Assembly (NCBI GenBank): GCA_947179485.1 | Contig: OX359246.1 | Coordinates: 49,641,632 to 49,705,631, forward strand | DNA: 64,000 nt | Reading direction: 5' to 3' | DNA from: Allacma fusca | Taxonomy: Eukaryota; Arthropoda; Collembola; Symphypleona; Sminthuridae | Shown here: in pieces, positions 11,606 through 22,218 of the stretch | Numbering within the stretch: the first letter of the stretch is position 1 | Layout: each line of letters begins with the position of its first letter | Position numbers and translations under genes: made by a program | Notes under the pieces: model-generated | What the model saw: only the letters and a program-made list of their open reading frames with translations | What the model was told of the DNA's origin: nothing | The model's database searches: none

Positions 11606-12264
11606 AATGTCAAAATCAAGTAACTTTAATCTCCTAGTAACTACCAGTTGTATGAAAAATGTAAATCACTGCACTTTCAGCACATTTCACTTTGCACGCC
11701 CCAGTTTTGCAAATGAAGAAAGTTGCTTATTTCGAGTACAAAATGTATGTTGTGCGTGATTTCATGGAAATTCAATAGATTCAGCAAAGTTAATGAGTTT
11801 ACAATATGATTACAAAGCTAAATACGTTCCGGGCTGCTAAACTGCCGAGAACAAAGTCGTGCAGTAATTTTCCCTTCTTTCCAAAGAAATGCACGCTTTA
11901 ACTTTCCTATATGATCACAGTAATTACTCGTAAATGTAAGACGCAACATTAGTAACACAGAAACCATCGGCTAATATTTTTCTTCAAATAAAAACTTGAT
12001 CAACTAAACTTGTTTTTTATAAATAATATACAATCAGCAATACTAAATGGATACAAACTTTACGTCGTCGCAATCCCTAATAGACGGAGAGTATTGGTAG
12101 CAATTTGTTTGTCTGCATTTAAATTTATCGCTGGCCAAATTCACAGATGGGCCTTTCTCTCTCCCTGCATCTTTGTGCAGGACGGAATGTGACCTACTCG
12201 CACTCTCTCTCTCGTCATCAATCCAGCCACACGTTACGGATTGTCATCGTCTTCCACAGGTTTC
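11606..12264. other. 5' flank of the SRRM2 homologue
   Basis: Holds the 5' UTR and presumably the promoter of the minus-strand gene. No TATA box, divergent gene or repeat could be assigned with confidence. Confidence 0.4.
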
Positions 12265-13368
12265 CACGTACATACCCAATAGTCTAGTCAAGGCTACTCA
12301 TTGTTGGTCGTGATTTTGACTAATCTAGTCTAGTCAATTCACAAAGGTATCTACAGACTCCTACTCGAGTACAGTCAAAGTCACGTATTCACGTCGAAAG
12401 TCCTACTCAAGTCATTCTAGTCTCTCAGTCTATTGCTTTTCATTAGAGCAACTGAGGTGCTTTTTGTGTTATTTGTTTTATTACCATTAGTTAAATCAAT
12501 TCAAAATCAAACCTTGAAAACAGAATACCGAAGTGGTCCTTAATTTAGCTATTTTAACTGCAATATTTATGAAGGAAATGTCTGTCGTTGGAAATCAGCG
12601 CCCAGCGCTGTTTGATTTGACAATAAAGCAATTACATTCCATTACAAGGAAATATTGCATTTTATTGGACGACTTAAATAATTATCTTGCATAAATAAGG
12701 AATCAAAACAAATTGTCAAATATTTCGATAATTCAATGCACTATAGATTGGTTAAAAAAGCACAGGAAACTAACGAATAATAAAATTTAATAAAAAAATG
12801 AGTTGCCACTTCGTGGTCTTCTCGAGATGTGATTTCATTCTGGTGTTCGTTTTCTGTACAAATTCTGGGGGCGGGTTTTCAAGCAATAATTACTTTGCTT
12901 TACATTGTAGGGTTTTTATGGTTCCTTTTTAACACGTTTCTCCATTACCTCAGATTTGTTTGCAAGCATGAAATTGTTACTGAATAAGCTTCGGCCTTAA
13001 TAATTTCGATGTTTATTCTTTGTATGTCTGGTGAGATTTCGCAGATTTTCGACTGGGCGATTCATGATTTGATATTTTTTCAAAAATGAGTTTTTTATTA
13101 AGCTGCTTCAGACACACCTGCCGTATAGAATACTGTTCCTGTTTATATTGTGTAATGAATTAACGGCTTGAATAATTCAATTATGCGCTGCATTTTTTCA
13201 ATCTGAATTTATCACTCGTTAAATCACTCGTGCAGTTACAAGTCCTGATTTGGAAATGGCTTGTGGCTTGGAACTTTTGTTATTCTTTGAAGTTCCACCA
13301 TACCCACCAAAATTGCTTCATTGTCTGATTTAGGCATACAAATTGACTAGACTAGTTTATGCATAGTG
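12265..13368. mobile_element. Probable hAT-like element, TAGTCTAGTCAAG-repeat family
   Basis: The left part (12285-12430) has many degenerate TAGTCTAGTCAAG copies. The right part ends in GACTAGACTAGTTTATGCAT followed by AGTG. The left end CACGTACATACCCAATAGTC is similar to the complement of the right end. I found no target duplication, so the exact borders are uncertain. A 43-codon plus-strand frame at about 12570-12700 is open but unrecognised. A related terminus is at 20704..20893. Confidence 0.5.
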
Positions 13369-13638
13369 TATAGACTTCAATAGTGAAGTCACTAGCATAT
13401 GCGATTGTGGGACTCGCCACTTAACTTTCTCAGAGTGGCGCTGCGAACGTTTTTCGCTAGCTTAACAGTAATGACACATTTGAAATCTACTAAAAACATA
13501 CAAATATCAAATGTTTTAATAAAATTTTAGAATCTCTTGCATAGAGTTCTTTATTTTTTCTCAGGTGTGATTTCCAAGTATAAGAATACTTCATACAAAT
13601 ATTCAGCATGCATGCATACAAATGTACATACATAAAGA

Positions 13639-14165
13639 CTAACACAAACTTGTGCCACTATGAATGAATAACAATATTCTCCGAGTTCTATTCACGTCAG
13701 AAACCAACTTTGACTGTTTTTCAGCATGGCTGAAAATTGTTTCAGGCATCTTTTGCCCTTGTGAGATATTGCCAGAGATATTTACGCAAGTTGGAATATA
13801 AATACACATTAGACCGAAGAGTTGAATGAAGTTCAGAATGGTAGGATGATCATCAAATCCTCCCATTAAGCGGGTGATACCAAAGAATTTTTGAACTATT
13901 TAACTAACACAATTGGCTTCAATGTCCACCTGGGTCGTGATGGTAATTTCACCTTTTCTCCGTTTATTTCAATAAACTCTTCACATTCTATTATGCTGGA
14001 TTCCTCGAAATGTAAATAACAGACACGGGACTTTTTGAAGTCGAAAGTAGTTTCTCTTTTGGGGATATTTTTAAGCAATACCAGCTTGTTTTGGTGCTCT
14101 AAAGAGATGTTTTTGTTCCGTGATAACCCGAATTACATCCCACAACAAAACACGACACCGTTTTA
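13639..14165 (-). pseudogene. P-element/THAP9-like transposase relic, internally deleted
   Basis: The minus strand from about 14155 reads SCFVVGCNSGY, the start of a THAP zinc finger (C2CH). After a stop and a frameshift it continues at 14078-13896 with the second half, SRVCYLHFEESS, supplying the C-x2-H pair. Immediately downstream, 13866-13639 has GGFDDHPTILNFIQLF, which resembles the conserved GG-x-x-DHP motif near the C-terminus of P-element and THAP9 transposases. The RNase-H-like core that should lie between is missing. The BEL/Pao element inserted just upstream, at 14195. A domesticated THAP gene is unlikely given the breaks. Confidence 0.65.
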
Positions 14166-14194
14166 TTTTCTTTAAAAACTTAATAGTTTATGTG

Positions 14195-14582
14195 TGAATG
14201 CTCAGAGAGAACTCAATTATGTTTCTGATTGTGAGTATGTGAGAGTTTGGATGCGAGTAAAATGTGTACGATTGATAGATAATTTTACACCTATAATTTA
14301 GTTTAATAAAAGAAACAAATAGCAGAGTTGACAATGGCGTTTCTCTGGACTTCCAGTAGGAGACTGACTCTTGTACATTAGTTTAGTTCTTAGGTTTTTA
14401 ATGTAAAACAAAGAAGCATCAGTTTTTGACGCCAACATTAGCGAGGTAAAACAGCTGAAGGCTATATAAATAGAATTGACCTTAGATAAAAGTTCATATG
14501 CAGGTGATAACATATTTCCATATTTAGGAGTCACAGATAGCTGGCATCAGAATAATGTATATTTGTGTGAGTGGAGCGAACA
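14195..14582 (-). repeat. 3' LTR of the BEL/Pao element
   Basis: 388 bp. On the element's strand it begins TGTTCGCTCC and ends GAGCATTCA. A TATA-like CTATTTATATAG lies near plus 14462-14473, and ATTAAA (plus 14302-14307) could be the poly(A) signal. Its minus strand has a 78-codon open frame that is repeated exactly in the other LTR; this is not a separate gene. Confidence 0.95.
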
Positions 14583-14600
14583 GTCCGCCCGCTAAAATGA
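14583..14600 (-). promoter_or_regulatory. Purine-rich tract (plus-strand primer candidate)
   Basis: Immediately before the 3' LTR the element strand reads AGCGGGCGGAC, mostly purine, at the place where a polypurine tract primes second-strand synthesis. It is short and broken by pyrimidines. Confidence 0.55.
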
Positions 14601-14750
14601 ATATTTTTACAAGTGAGTAATTATGTTAAATCAATATAGTAAGTAAAGATAATTTTACAAATGTCAGCAATGATTTAAATTAGATAGAAATAAGGATTAT
14701 ATCAATAAAAAATGGTTTGATAATCTACACATAAATTCATGACACACTCG

Positions 14751-17700
14751 TCATTTTACTTCGTTGTTTTCTGGAGGAAGGCGACATAACTTGCTGATGG
14801 GACGCTTCAACAGCCCTTCTGCTGTTCTGATGGTTACAGTGCGGATGAGGTCAGACTTGTCATTTGGGTTGTGATGTACGTCGGTTATGCGTCCAAGTTT
14901 CCATCTCTGGGGAGGGGTGTTTTCGTCAATAAGGACTACCAGTTCGCCTTCCTTGACGTTGGCCTGGGCGTCAGTCCATTTGGTTCGCTTAAGTAGATTG
15001 TGGAGGTACTCGTTTGACCACCTATTCCAGAAATGCTGCGTGATTTGTTGGCAGTGTTGCCACCGGGAAAGTCGGGTGATTTTCTCCTCTCTCAAATCAG
15101 GATCTGGAATTGCTTTGAGTGGCGCTCCAATAAGGAAATGACCAGGAGTGAGTGGGGCTAGGTCGTCAGGGCTTTCACTTCCATGGCAAAGAGGGCGTGA
15201 ATTTAGACACGCTTCGATTTGCAACAGCACAGTCAGATGTTCCTCGTAGGTCAAGGGGGTGGAACCTAGAACGCGCTTAAGATGGTACTTAGCTGATTTT
15301 ACGGCAGCTTCCCAAAGTCCACCCATATGGGGAGCTGCGGGAGGGTTGAAGTACCATCTTGTTCCCTCTTCTTCTAGGTACTTGGATACTCTGTGATTGT
15401 GCTCCTGTCTGCCAACGAGTTCCCAAAGTTCCCGCAGTTCACGGTTGGCTCCAACGAAATTGGTCCCGTTGTCGGAGAACATCATTTGGGGTAGTCCGCG
15501 ACGGGAGACGAACCTTCTAAAGGCTGCTATGAAGGCGTCGGTCGTCAGGTCAGTCACCAAGTCCAAGTGAATGGCTTTTGTCGCAAAGCAAATGAACACT
15601 ACTATGTAGGCTTTGTGGGTTCTGGGTGCCCCTCTCCTTTCGGATACTTTCACATAGCTTCTTAAGTTGATGGGGCCAGCGTAATCTACTCCAGTGCGGT
15701 TGAACGGACGTGTAGGTGTAACTCTGGTCTCCGGGAGGTTAGCCATTAGTTGTTGCACAGGTTCGGCGCGCTGGATGACACAAGTTTTGCAGCGGTTGAC
15801 AATGGCTTTCATGTAAGTCTTCCCCCGAATGATCCAGAATTGTCTTCGTAACATGTGCCAGAGGAGTGTGGGTCCAGCATGTAGTAGGTTGAGGTGATGG
15901 TAAGTGGCTATGAGCTTCGTCAGATGATGGTGAGGGAGTATTACGGGGTGCTTGGATTCTTCTGGAAGCTTTGCATGCTGTAGTCTGCCGCCCGCCTTGA
16001 GCAGCCCATCTGACATGTCAACGTATGGTGAGAGTGGTTTGAGCTTAGATTTCCGCTGAACGTGTCCTTTTGTCCTAATATGGTCTAGTTCAGCTGACAG
16101 ACACTCAATCTGTGCTGCACGAATCCAAAGATTGCGTGCATGTCGAAGTTCGGTTGAAGTCAGTGGACCAATCGTGGGTTTCCTTCTCGTCATGTGACTC
16201 CACAAGCGAATCCACCAGGCAGTATGGCGAATAAGTTTGCTATAGCTGGAGTATCTGGTGATCAAGGATGGCGGGTTTGTTTTTTGGAGATGACAAGTCA
16301 CAGATGGTAATTCAGTGGTAATTGGCAATGCAGTTGAAGGTAGTAGCAGGCATGGTGACACGGTTGCCTGTGCTGGTGTTGTGGAAGGTGTGTTGACTAG
16401 TGAGGTGTAGGCGTCCTCCCTGGGCTTCCCCATATGGGGGTCAACAGCATGTGGGTCCTGGGTGGTTGTATGTTGTGGAAATGAAAACGGTTCTTGATGG
16501 AGAAAGTCGGGTCCGTGGAACCACAAGGGGCTTGAGAGGAGACTGTCCACTGAAATGCCTCTTGATGGTAAGTCTGCAGGGTTGTTTACACCGGGTACAT
16601 GGAACCAAGATTTTGGGGGTATCCGGAGATGAATTTTCGTAATCCGATTAGCCACGAACGTCTCCCACCTTTGAGGGGCGGAGCGAATCCAATGGAGCAC
16701 CACTGTGGAGTCGGACCAGCCGAAGATTTCGTCGACTTGGATGGGTAGGGATGACCGGACGGAATCCATCAAGTTGGAAAGTAGCTCTGCTGCACAGAGT
16801 TCCAGCCTGGGTATGGATGTGGATTTTATTGGGGTTACCCGATTTTTGGAAGCAATGAGCTGAACTGTTACAGTTTGCTGGTTCACGGTTCTCAGATAAA
16901 TGACCGCGGCATAAGCCTTCGTAGAAGCATCTGAGAAACCATGAAGCTGGGTAATATTTGGCGAGGCTTGTGATATCCATCGGGGAATTCGAAGAGCATC
17001 TATAGTCCTCAGTTCGTCTTGGTAGCTTAGCCATTCTTGACGTAAATGCGGTGGTAGTATGGTGTCCCACGATTCTTCAGAGATCCAGAGCTTTTGCATC
17101 AAAAGCTTTCCTCGAATGGTGACAGGGGCAATAAACCCAAGCGGGTCATATATCCTCGAAATTTCCGACAAAACAGTCCGTTTGGTGATTTTTGGCGATT
17201 TTGGAGGACTGACTTGAAACCTGAAGTCATCAGTAGCGGGATGCCATATAAGACCAAGGGCTTTGATGACATCATCCTTGTTCAGTGAGAGTGGAACATG
17301 AGTTTCTCGCATGGATTCAGGAACGTTGCAAAGTACTTGCTGACTGGAGGAGGACCATTTTCGAAGAGTAAATCCTCCTTTTGAAGTCAACTGTATGAGC
17401 TGGTTCTGCAGTTGTATTGCTTCCTCTTCCGAGTTCGCCCCTGTCATACAGTCGTCAACGTAGAAATCGCGGGCAACGACGGCTGAGGCCAAGGGAAGTT
17501 GTTTCGCGTACAGTTGACCAAGGTGCTGCAGTGTCTTCACTGCCTGGTATGGAGCACAGGATGTTCCAAAGGTGACTTTGGAAAGCCTAAGGTGGCTGAG
17601 GGGTTGCGTGGGACTTTCACGCCATAATAAACGGAGAAAATTGCGGTGCTGTTCCTTCACCCAAATGTAAAGGTACATTTGTTTAATATCGGCTGCCATT

Positions 17701-20078
17701 GGAACTCTCCAGAATCTCCATCGGATTAAAATAGACGTGAGGTCTTCTTGAAGAGTGGGGCCGACCAGAAGTTGTTGGTTCAGGGACTCTCCTGATGAGG
17801 TCGCTGCGCTTGCATCAAAAACTATTCTCAACTTGGTGGTGCTACTACTTTCCTTAATGATGCCATGGTGTGGTAGGTAGTAGCACTGAGAGTCCGGTAG
17901 GGTAATTTCATTTTCTGGAATAAGTTGAAGGTGCTGATCCCGTAGCAACTCGTTGATCTGGCATGTGTACTGCTCTTTCAGCTTCGGGTTCTTGTTGAAT
18001 TTTGACTCTAAGTTATAGAAACGCTTTGTGGCCATTCGTCTGGAATTCCCGAGGGCAGTAATGTTCTCTTTGAAGGGGAGCTGCACTTCAAAGGAACCGT
18101 CCTTCCGCCGTGACGTGGTTTTGGAGTAGTGAAGTTCGCACAGTTTTTCTTCCTGAGTCAGTATTCGTTTTGTTGTGGCACAATCTTCAATCTCCCAGAA
18201 TTTCTTCAACGCGTCGTCTAGGGCGCAGATATTTGACATGCACACGGAAATGTCTGTTGGTGTGGAAAGGGTTGGCCCGGAAATGATCCAGCCAAACATG
18301 GACTCTTGTGCCATTGGCTGGTTTATTTTGCCTTTCTTCATTCCTTCATGCATTATTCTTGGGTAATAATCTGCTCCAATTAAAAGATTGACGGCTCGAG
18401 TCTTGTGGAATTCTGGATCGGCTAGGGTTAAACCTTGGATGTGTGTCCACTGGCTGGGATTCACGGGAAGATGTGGGTGCAGACCTGAGGCTTTTTCTAC
18501 AATAAGAGCGTTGGCGACGACGGTTGTGTCAGGGTTGTAATTGGATGACATGACAATCTTGACTTGGTGAGTGATGGTTGTAATTGGAGTATCGGACAAT
18601 CCTTTTACTTCCATGGGATTTGGTAGGGCTTCTCTCTTCAGTCCAAGTGTGTTGACCAATGAGGAGTTAATAAAGGTATGTGTGGAACCGTTATCAATTA
18701 GTGCTCTGCATTCCCATTCAGCTTCGTACTTGTTTCTCAGTAGGACCATTGCTGTTGCAAGTATTGTCTGCGAGTTGGTGCAAGAAGATTGGGCTGTATT
18801 TGCAGAGGCTTTTGAGTTGGGTGAGTCTTTGTGTAGGAGAGTGTGATGATTTTTTTCACATTTTTTGCATGTTTTCTTGGATGGGCAATCTTTTGTTGTG
18901 TGATTCGGGCTGAGGCAGTTAGTGCAGACTTTGTGGTCTTTGACAAATGTAAGTCGGTCGTTGGCACTCTTGTCCAGGAGTTTCTTGCAACTGTAGTTGA
19001 AGTGGTCCTGTTGACAGAATGAACATTTTGCGCTTGGTCGCCTGGGTTGGTGTGGGGATGAGATGTGAGCCTTTCTTTCGCGAAATCTAAGGTTGTTTTC
19101 ACTGGGATCACGGATAACATTCTCGGAAGTGGCTGCTTCAGTTGCATGATCTGCAACTACCTTATTTATGAAGTCGTTGAGAGTTTTGAGAGATGGAACA
19201 TCAGTGTCGGGAAGTGACTTTTTGAATTCTCTTCTGGTTCCTGGGTCCATTTTTCTTAAAATAATTTTGACGATAAAGTCGTGTCCAAGTTCGTCTACTC
19301 GTCCAAGTGTTGCTAGTGCTTGAACTGAGTTATTGCAGTCTATCATTAGACTTTCAAGTGCCGAAATGGATCCAGGTGGTACCTCGGGATGGTCAAGGAT
19401 ACTGTCCAAATGATTGAACACAATTTCACGTTGATGCAAATACTTTGCTTCGATTTGATCCCAGGCTGGTTGATAATTGGAGTCGGTGATGGGCAATGTC
19501 CTAATAATCTTAGAAGCTTCACCTTGCAAAGCCGCTTGTAAATATTTTAGTTTTTCAGAACCTGATAAGTCACGGCGGTTGTGGATGGTATGTTTGAAGC
19601 GATCCGAGAAAGTGAGCCATTCATCATATTTCCCTGAAAACTTGGGAAGTTCGGAGTCGGGGAGCTTCGCTAGCTTCATGTGGATGGGCTGATTGACAGG
19701 GTTGGCGGCGGCTGCTGCTGCCTGAGCATTGGCGGTTTTAATGATCATGTCGCTCTCTTTCTTGTCCTTCAGTTGGTTTTCTCGTTCCAGGATTTTTGTT
19801 TCACAACCGGCTAGGAATCTGGTAATGTTGAACACTTTATCGAGTTGCTTTTGGTGATCCTCAGCTTCACGCTCAGCTTCATCTTCCGCAGTAAGGGTTG
19901 TCACAATATCGAGGTGGTTACTTTCGAGGTTCTGCTTAATTTCTTTCAGTCGGATGACAAATTGAGCATGTTCTTCTCTCGTCATTGTAGCTTTGTCCAA
20001 CACTTCCACGTTTAAAATGAACTTCGTCAGGGCGGTCCGCTGGGCTTTTCGGACGTTAAGTTGGGCTTGAGTTGCCAT
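14751..20078 (-). CDS. BEL/Pao Gag-Pol polyprotein
   Basis: One open frame of 1775 codons from the first ATG at 20078; the frame extends two codons further, to a TTG. Residues below count from that TTG. A Gag DUF1759-type region spans about 145-320 (LPKFSGKYDEWLTF, RRDLSGSEKL). A CCHC zinc knuckle CTNCLSPNHTTKDC is at 387-400, with C-rich motifs on both sides. The aspartic protease motif LIDNGST has Asp464. Reverse transcriptase has FYVDDC with YVDD at 875-878. The Pao-type A17 block TVLSEISRIYDPLGF and RNase H (FSDAS, WSDSTVVLHWI) follow. Integrase has an HH-CC zinc region and catalytic Asp1467, Asp1538 and Glu1592. A DUF5641-like tail ends it. All catalytic motifs look intact and there are no internal stops. 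Confidence 0.95.
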   Translation of the reverse strand: MATQAQLNVRKAQRTALTKFILNVEVLDKATMTREEHAQFVIRLKEIKQNLESNHLDIVTTLTAEDEAEREAEDHQKQLDKVFNITRFLAGCETKILERENQLKDKKESDMIIKTANAQAAAAAANPVNQPIHMKLAKLPDSELPKFSGKYDEWLTFSDRFKHTIHNRRDLSGSEKLKYLQAALQGEASKIIRTLPITDSNYQPAWDQIEAKYLHQREIVFNHLDSILDHPEVPPGSISALESLMIDCNNSVQALATLGRVDELGHDFIVKIILRKMDPGTRREFKKSLPDTDVPSLKTLNDFINKVVADHATEAATSENVIRDPSENNLRFRERKAHISSPHQPRRPSAKCSFCQQDHFNYSCKKLLDKSANDRLTFVKDHKVCTNCLSPNHTTKDCPSKKTCKKCEKNHHTLLHKDSPNSKASANTAQSSCTNSQTILATAMVLLRNKYEAEWECRALIDNGSTHTFINSSLVNTLGLKREALPNPMEVKGLSDTPITTITHQVKIVMSSNYNPDTTVVANALIVEKASGLHPHLPVNPSQWTHIQGLTLADPEFHKTRAVNLLIGADYYPRIMHEGMKKGKINQPMAQESMFGWIISGPTLSTPTDISVCMSNICALDDALKKFWEIEDCATTKRILTQEEKLCELHYSKTTSRRKDGSFEVQLPFKENITALGNSRRMATKRFYNLESKFNKNPKLKEQYTCQINELLRDQHLQLIPENEITLPDSQCYYLPHHGIIKESSSTTKLRIVFDASAATSSGESLNQQLLVGPTLQEDLTSILIRWRFWRVPMAADIKQMYLYIWVKEQHRNFLRLLWRESPTQPLSHLRLSKVTFGTSCAPYQAVKTLQHLGQLYAKQLPLASAVVARDFYVDDCMTGANSEEEAIQLQNQLIQLTSKGGFTLRKWSSSSQQVLCNVPESMRETHVPLSLNKDDVIKALGLIWHPATDDFRFQVSPPKSPKITKRTVLSEISRIYDPLGFIAPVTIRGKLLMQKLWISEESWDTILPPHLRQEWLSYQDELRTIDALRIPRWISQASPNITQLHGFSDASTKAYAAVIYLRTVNQQTVTVQLIASKNRVTPIKSTSIPRLELCAAELLSNLMDSVRSSLPIQVDEIFGWSDSTVVLHWIRSAPQRWETFVANRITKIHLRIPPKSWFHVPGVNNPADLPSRGISVDSLLSSPLWFHGPDFLHQEPFSFPQHTTTQDPHAVDPHMGKPREDAYTSLVNTPSTTPAQATVSPCLLLPSTALPITTELPSVTCHLQKTNPPSLITRYSSYSKLIRHTAWWIRLWSHMTRRKPTIGPLTSTELRHARNLWIRAAQIECLSAELDHIRTKGHVQRKSKLKPLSPYVDMSDGLLKAGGRLQHAKLPEESKHPVILPHHHLTKLIATYHHLNLLHAGPTLLWHMLRRQFWIIRGKTYMKAIVNRCKTCVIQRAEPVQQLMANLPETRVTPTRPFNRTGVDYAGPINLRSYVKVSERRGAPRTHKAYIVVFICFATKAIHLDLVTDLTTDAFIAAFRRFVSRRGLPQMMFSDNGTNFVGANRELRELWELVGRQEHNHRVSKYLEEEGTRWYFNPPAAPHMGGLWEAAVKSAKYHLKRVLGSTPLTYEEHLTVLLQIEACLNSRPLCHGSESPDDLAPLTPGHFLIGAPLKAIPDPDLREEKITRLSRWQHCQQITQHFWNRWSNEYLHNLLKRTKWTDAQANVKEGELVVLIDENTPPQRWKLGRITDVHHNPNDKSDLIRTVTIRTAEGLLKRPISKLCRLPPENNEVK

Positions 20079-20296
20079 TTTCAAAAGAGGGTGAAGATTA
20101 CTTGAATTTTTTTGGGCTAACCTTTATGAGTGTTGAGAATTGTCTGATTTGTCTTCGAGTCTCCTACTGGCGGCTGGGCTTCCTTGCAGACGCTTGCTAA
20201 CTGCTTGGGGCGGGATGAGCTGGTCTGAAAAGGATGATTTCCTCACTTTTTCACAACAGAAGCACAATTTTTGCCGGTTACAGATGGAAATTACGA

Positions 20297-20312
20297 CGGC
20301 TTCGAAGGACCA
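20297..20312 (-). promoter_or_regulatory. Primer-binding site, tRNA-Tyr
   Basis: Three bases inside the 5' LTR the element strand reads TGGTCCTTCGAAGCCG. The first 11 bases complement the 3' end of metazoan tRNA-Tyr (...CTCGAAGGACCA). An extra A then offsets the rest of the match. The tRNA sequence is from memory. Confidence 0.75.
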
Positions 20313-20315
20313 AAT

Positions 20316-20703
20316 TGAATGCTCAGAGAGAACTCAATTATGTTTCTGATTGTGAGTATGTGAGAGTTTGGATGCGAGTAAAATGTGTACGATTGATAGA
20401 TAATTTTACACCTATAATTTAGTTTAATAAAAGAAACAAATAGCAGAGTTGACAATGGCGTTTCTCTGGACTTCCAGTAGGAGACTGACTCTTGTACATT
20501 AGTTTAGTTCTTAGGTTTTTAATGTAAAACAAAGAAGCATCAGTTTTTGACGCCAACATTAGCGAGGTAAAACAGCTGAAGGCTATATAAATAGAATTGA
20601 CCTTAGATAAAAGTTCATATGCAGGTGATAACATATTTCCATATTTAGGAGTCACAGATAGCTGGCATCAGAATAATGTATATTTGTGTGAGTGGAGCGA
20701 ACA
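20316..20703 (-). repeat. 5' LTR of the BEL/Pao element
   Basis: 388 bp, identical by eye to 14195..14582 at an offset of 6121. As the upstream LTR it supplies the promoter, including the TATA-like CTATTTATATAG near plus 20583-20594. Confidence 0.95.
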
Positions 20704-20708
20704 ATGTG

Positions 20709-20893
20709 CATTGTTTACCTAGTCAAGTTAATTAATATAACTTATAATGCAGAGTACTGTAGTCAAGTCAATTCTTCCCGGTATTCAGTGCTTGCTAGTC
20801 AAGTCAAAGTGGTCAAATTTATGAAAATCTGGAGCTAGTCTAGTCAAGTCTCCCATTTCCTAGTCAAATCTGACTAGACTAGTGCAGCAGTGA
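20709..20893. mobile_element. hAT-like terminus, TAGTCTAGTCAAG-repeat family
   Basis: Dense copies of TAGTCTAGTCAAGTC end in GACTAGACTAGTGCAGCAGTG at about 20893; the complement starts CACTGCTGCACTAGTC, a hAT-like terminus. The other end was not found; the BEL/Pao insertion may have separated it. Confidence 0.5.
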
Positions 20894-21377
20894 TAGTAAT
20901 ATCAAAATATTACTTAACAGATGAGATTTCGCATGTCAATTACAGTTAGAAACGGAAATTTTTACATTTCGACTAAAAACAATACAAAAATGTGATGACT
21001 GTGTGACAATACTATAATGATATGACATGTACTTTCAGAGATGTGTAGTACTTGAAATACTTAATTACAAAATACTACCTAAAATACAAAATTCGTATCT
21101 TTATCTTGTATTTTAAACCTACAGTGGTCGTCGTAGTATGTTGTATCTTAGTATTTTATAAATTACGATGCTGACAAGTATTTGATATTTTATTTGTAGC
21201 CATTAATAGTAATATAACTACTTGAAATAAGATACTTGATCAAAATACTTAAGTACTCAAACTTTTGAAATTGCTGTAGTCGTGCTTGTTGAAAACCATT
21301 TGTGACCCTTAACATAGTATAGGAACGTTTTTTATGGATTAATAAACGTCGTTTCAGCTGGAAATATTAAACGGGAT

Positions 21378-21824
21378 TAGTGTTTCTGAACGGTACAAAA
21401 ACACGGACTCGACCCGGATCGTTTTCCCAAACCGAAAAAAATCCCATTTCTGTTCCCGAAACCTGGACCGATATGTTCGAGTCCGGGAAATTTTTGCCTT
21501 CCCGGAACCGATCCGGAAAATTAAACTGGTTCCCAAACAGGTTCAGGTTCCTTTCCGAACTGGTAGAAAATGTACAGGATTCATTTTTATGGAAGTCAAA
21601 ATGTTGTCACTTTTGCATGTTTCGCGTTTTCATCCAAAACGCCAGCTTTAACTTACTCTTCCCGCACGCTTTCGGTTTTGATTGTTGTACCCGAAACCGG
21701 ACCGAAATTTAACGGTTTTTAAATCGTTGACCCGAAACCGGACCGAATTTGAACGGTTCTTTAAACCGTTGTCCCGAAACCAAACCGGAACCTCGGGAAT
21801 TCCCGATACCGAACAGAAACACTA
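21378..21824. mobile_element. Non-autonomous hAT element, GGTTCGGG-repeat family, copy 2
   Basis: 447 bp with terminal repeats TAGTGTTTCTG and CAGAAACACTA. The flanks are AACGGGAT (21370-21377) and AACGAGAT (21825-21832), a 7-of-8 target duplication. It is the reverse-orientation relative of 668..1160: the pieces CGGAACCTCGGGAATTCCCG and GACTCGACCCGG recur complemented there. Confidence 0.88.
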
Positions 21825-21948
21825 AACGAGATAAATTCGCTCAGTCTTTCCACTGCTAAGTAACATCAGAGAGCATGGTTCTTCTCGTTAGTATGCTTTC
21901 AAAATAAGAAATTATAAGAAATTAGTAGTTTCGAATACCCCTTTTTAA

Positions 21949-22098
21949 TACCCCATTCCATTGCCATCTTCAGCTCCTGTAGAACGATTGTTTAGCATCG
22001 CAGGACTGATTTTTAGTGCCCGTAGATCTATATTATCGGATGAAATGTTCAAAAACCTTGTATTTTTGAAATTCCGTACTCGATTTCCAAAACAATAA
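21949..22098 (+). pseudogene. hAT transposase C-terminal dimerisation region
   Basis: A stop-bounded plus-strand frame reads PIPLPSSAPVERLFSIAG and then ARRSILSDEM, NLVFLKF, stop. The SSAP-V-ER-FS-AG block followed by R-R-S-x-L is the best-conserved part of hAT transposases (hAT dimerisation region). Only about 48 codons remain and no catalytic core is nearby. Confidence 0.85.
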
Positions 22099-22218
22099 TT
22101 TCATGTACATATTTCCTCATGTTGAAGTATTTCAGAGAGTATTTTCTACTTACGTATTTTTGAAGCAGTTTTTGATTTGCATTTTACTTAGTTATTTAAA
22201 AAAACTAGTTGCTGATAT

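Larger units (their letters stand above)
14195..20703 (-). mobile_element. Complete BEL/Pao LTR retrotransposon
   Basis: A 6509-bp element read on the minus strand, with two 388-bp LTRs (TG...CA ends) identical by eye, a tRNA-Tyr primer-binding site, a purine-rich stretch beside the 3' LTR and a single uninterrupted Gag-Pol frame. The flanking direct repeat is ATGTG (14190-14194 and 20704-20708), a 5-bp duplication typical of the superfamily. It has no envelope gene. Identical LTRs and an open frame imply a recent insertion. It landed in older repeat DNA between a P-element relic and a TAGTCTAG-repeat piece. Confidence 0.97.
21038..22098 (+). mobile_element. Older hAT copy, interrupted, with transposase 3' end
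   Basis: The left end CAGAGATGTGTAGTACTTG, followed by degenerate AATACTT/GTATTTTA repeats, resembles the terminus of the 3946..4903 family. The 21378..21824 element sits inside it, and a transposase C-terminal relic follows at 21952-22098. The right end was not located. That left end and transposase belong to one copy is an inference from position. Confidence 0.45.

Noticed and set aside
16400..19692. Plus-strand and off-frame open frames across the BEL/Pao body
   Set aside because: Shadows of the long minus-strand coding frame; none resembles a protein.
20079..20084. Upstream TTG as the start of the BEL/Pao polyprotein
   Set aside because: An ATG two codons downstream is the likelier eukaryotic start.
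14298..20655. Two identical 78-codon minus-strand frames as genes
   Set aside because: They lie within the two LTRs of the BEL/Pao element and are identical only because the LTRs are.
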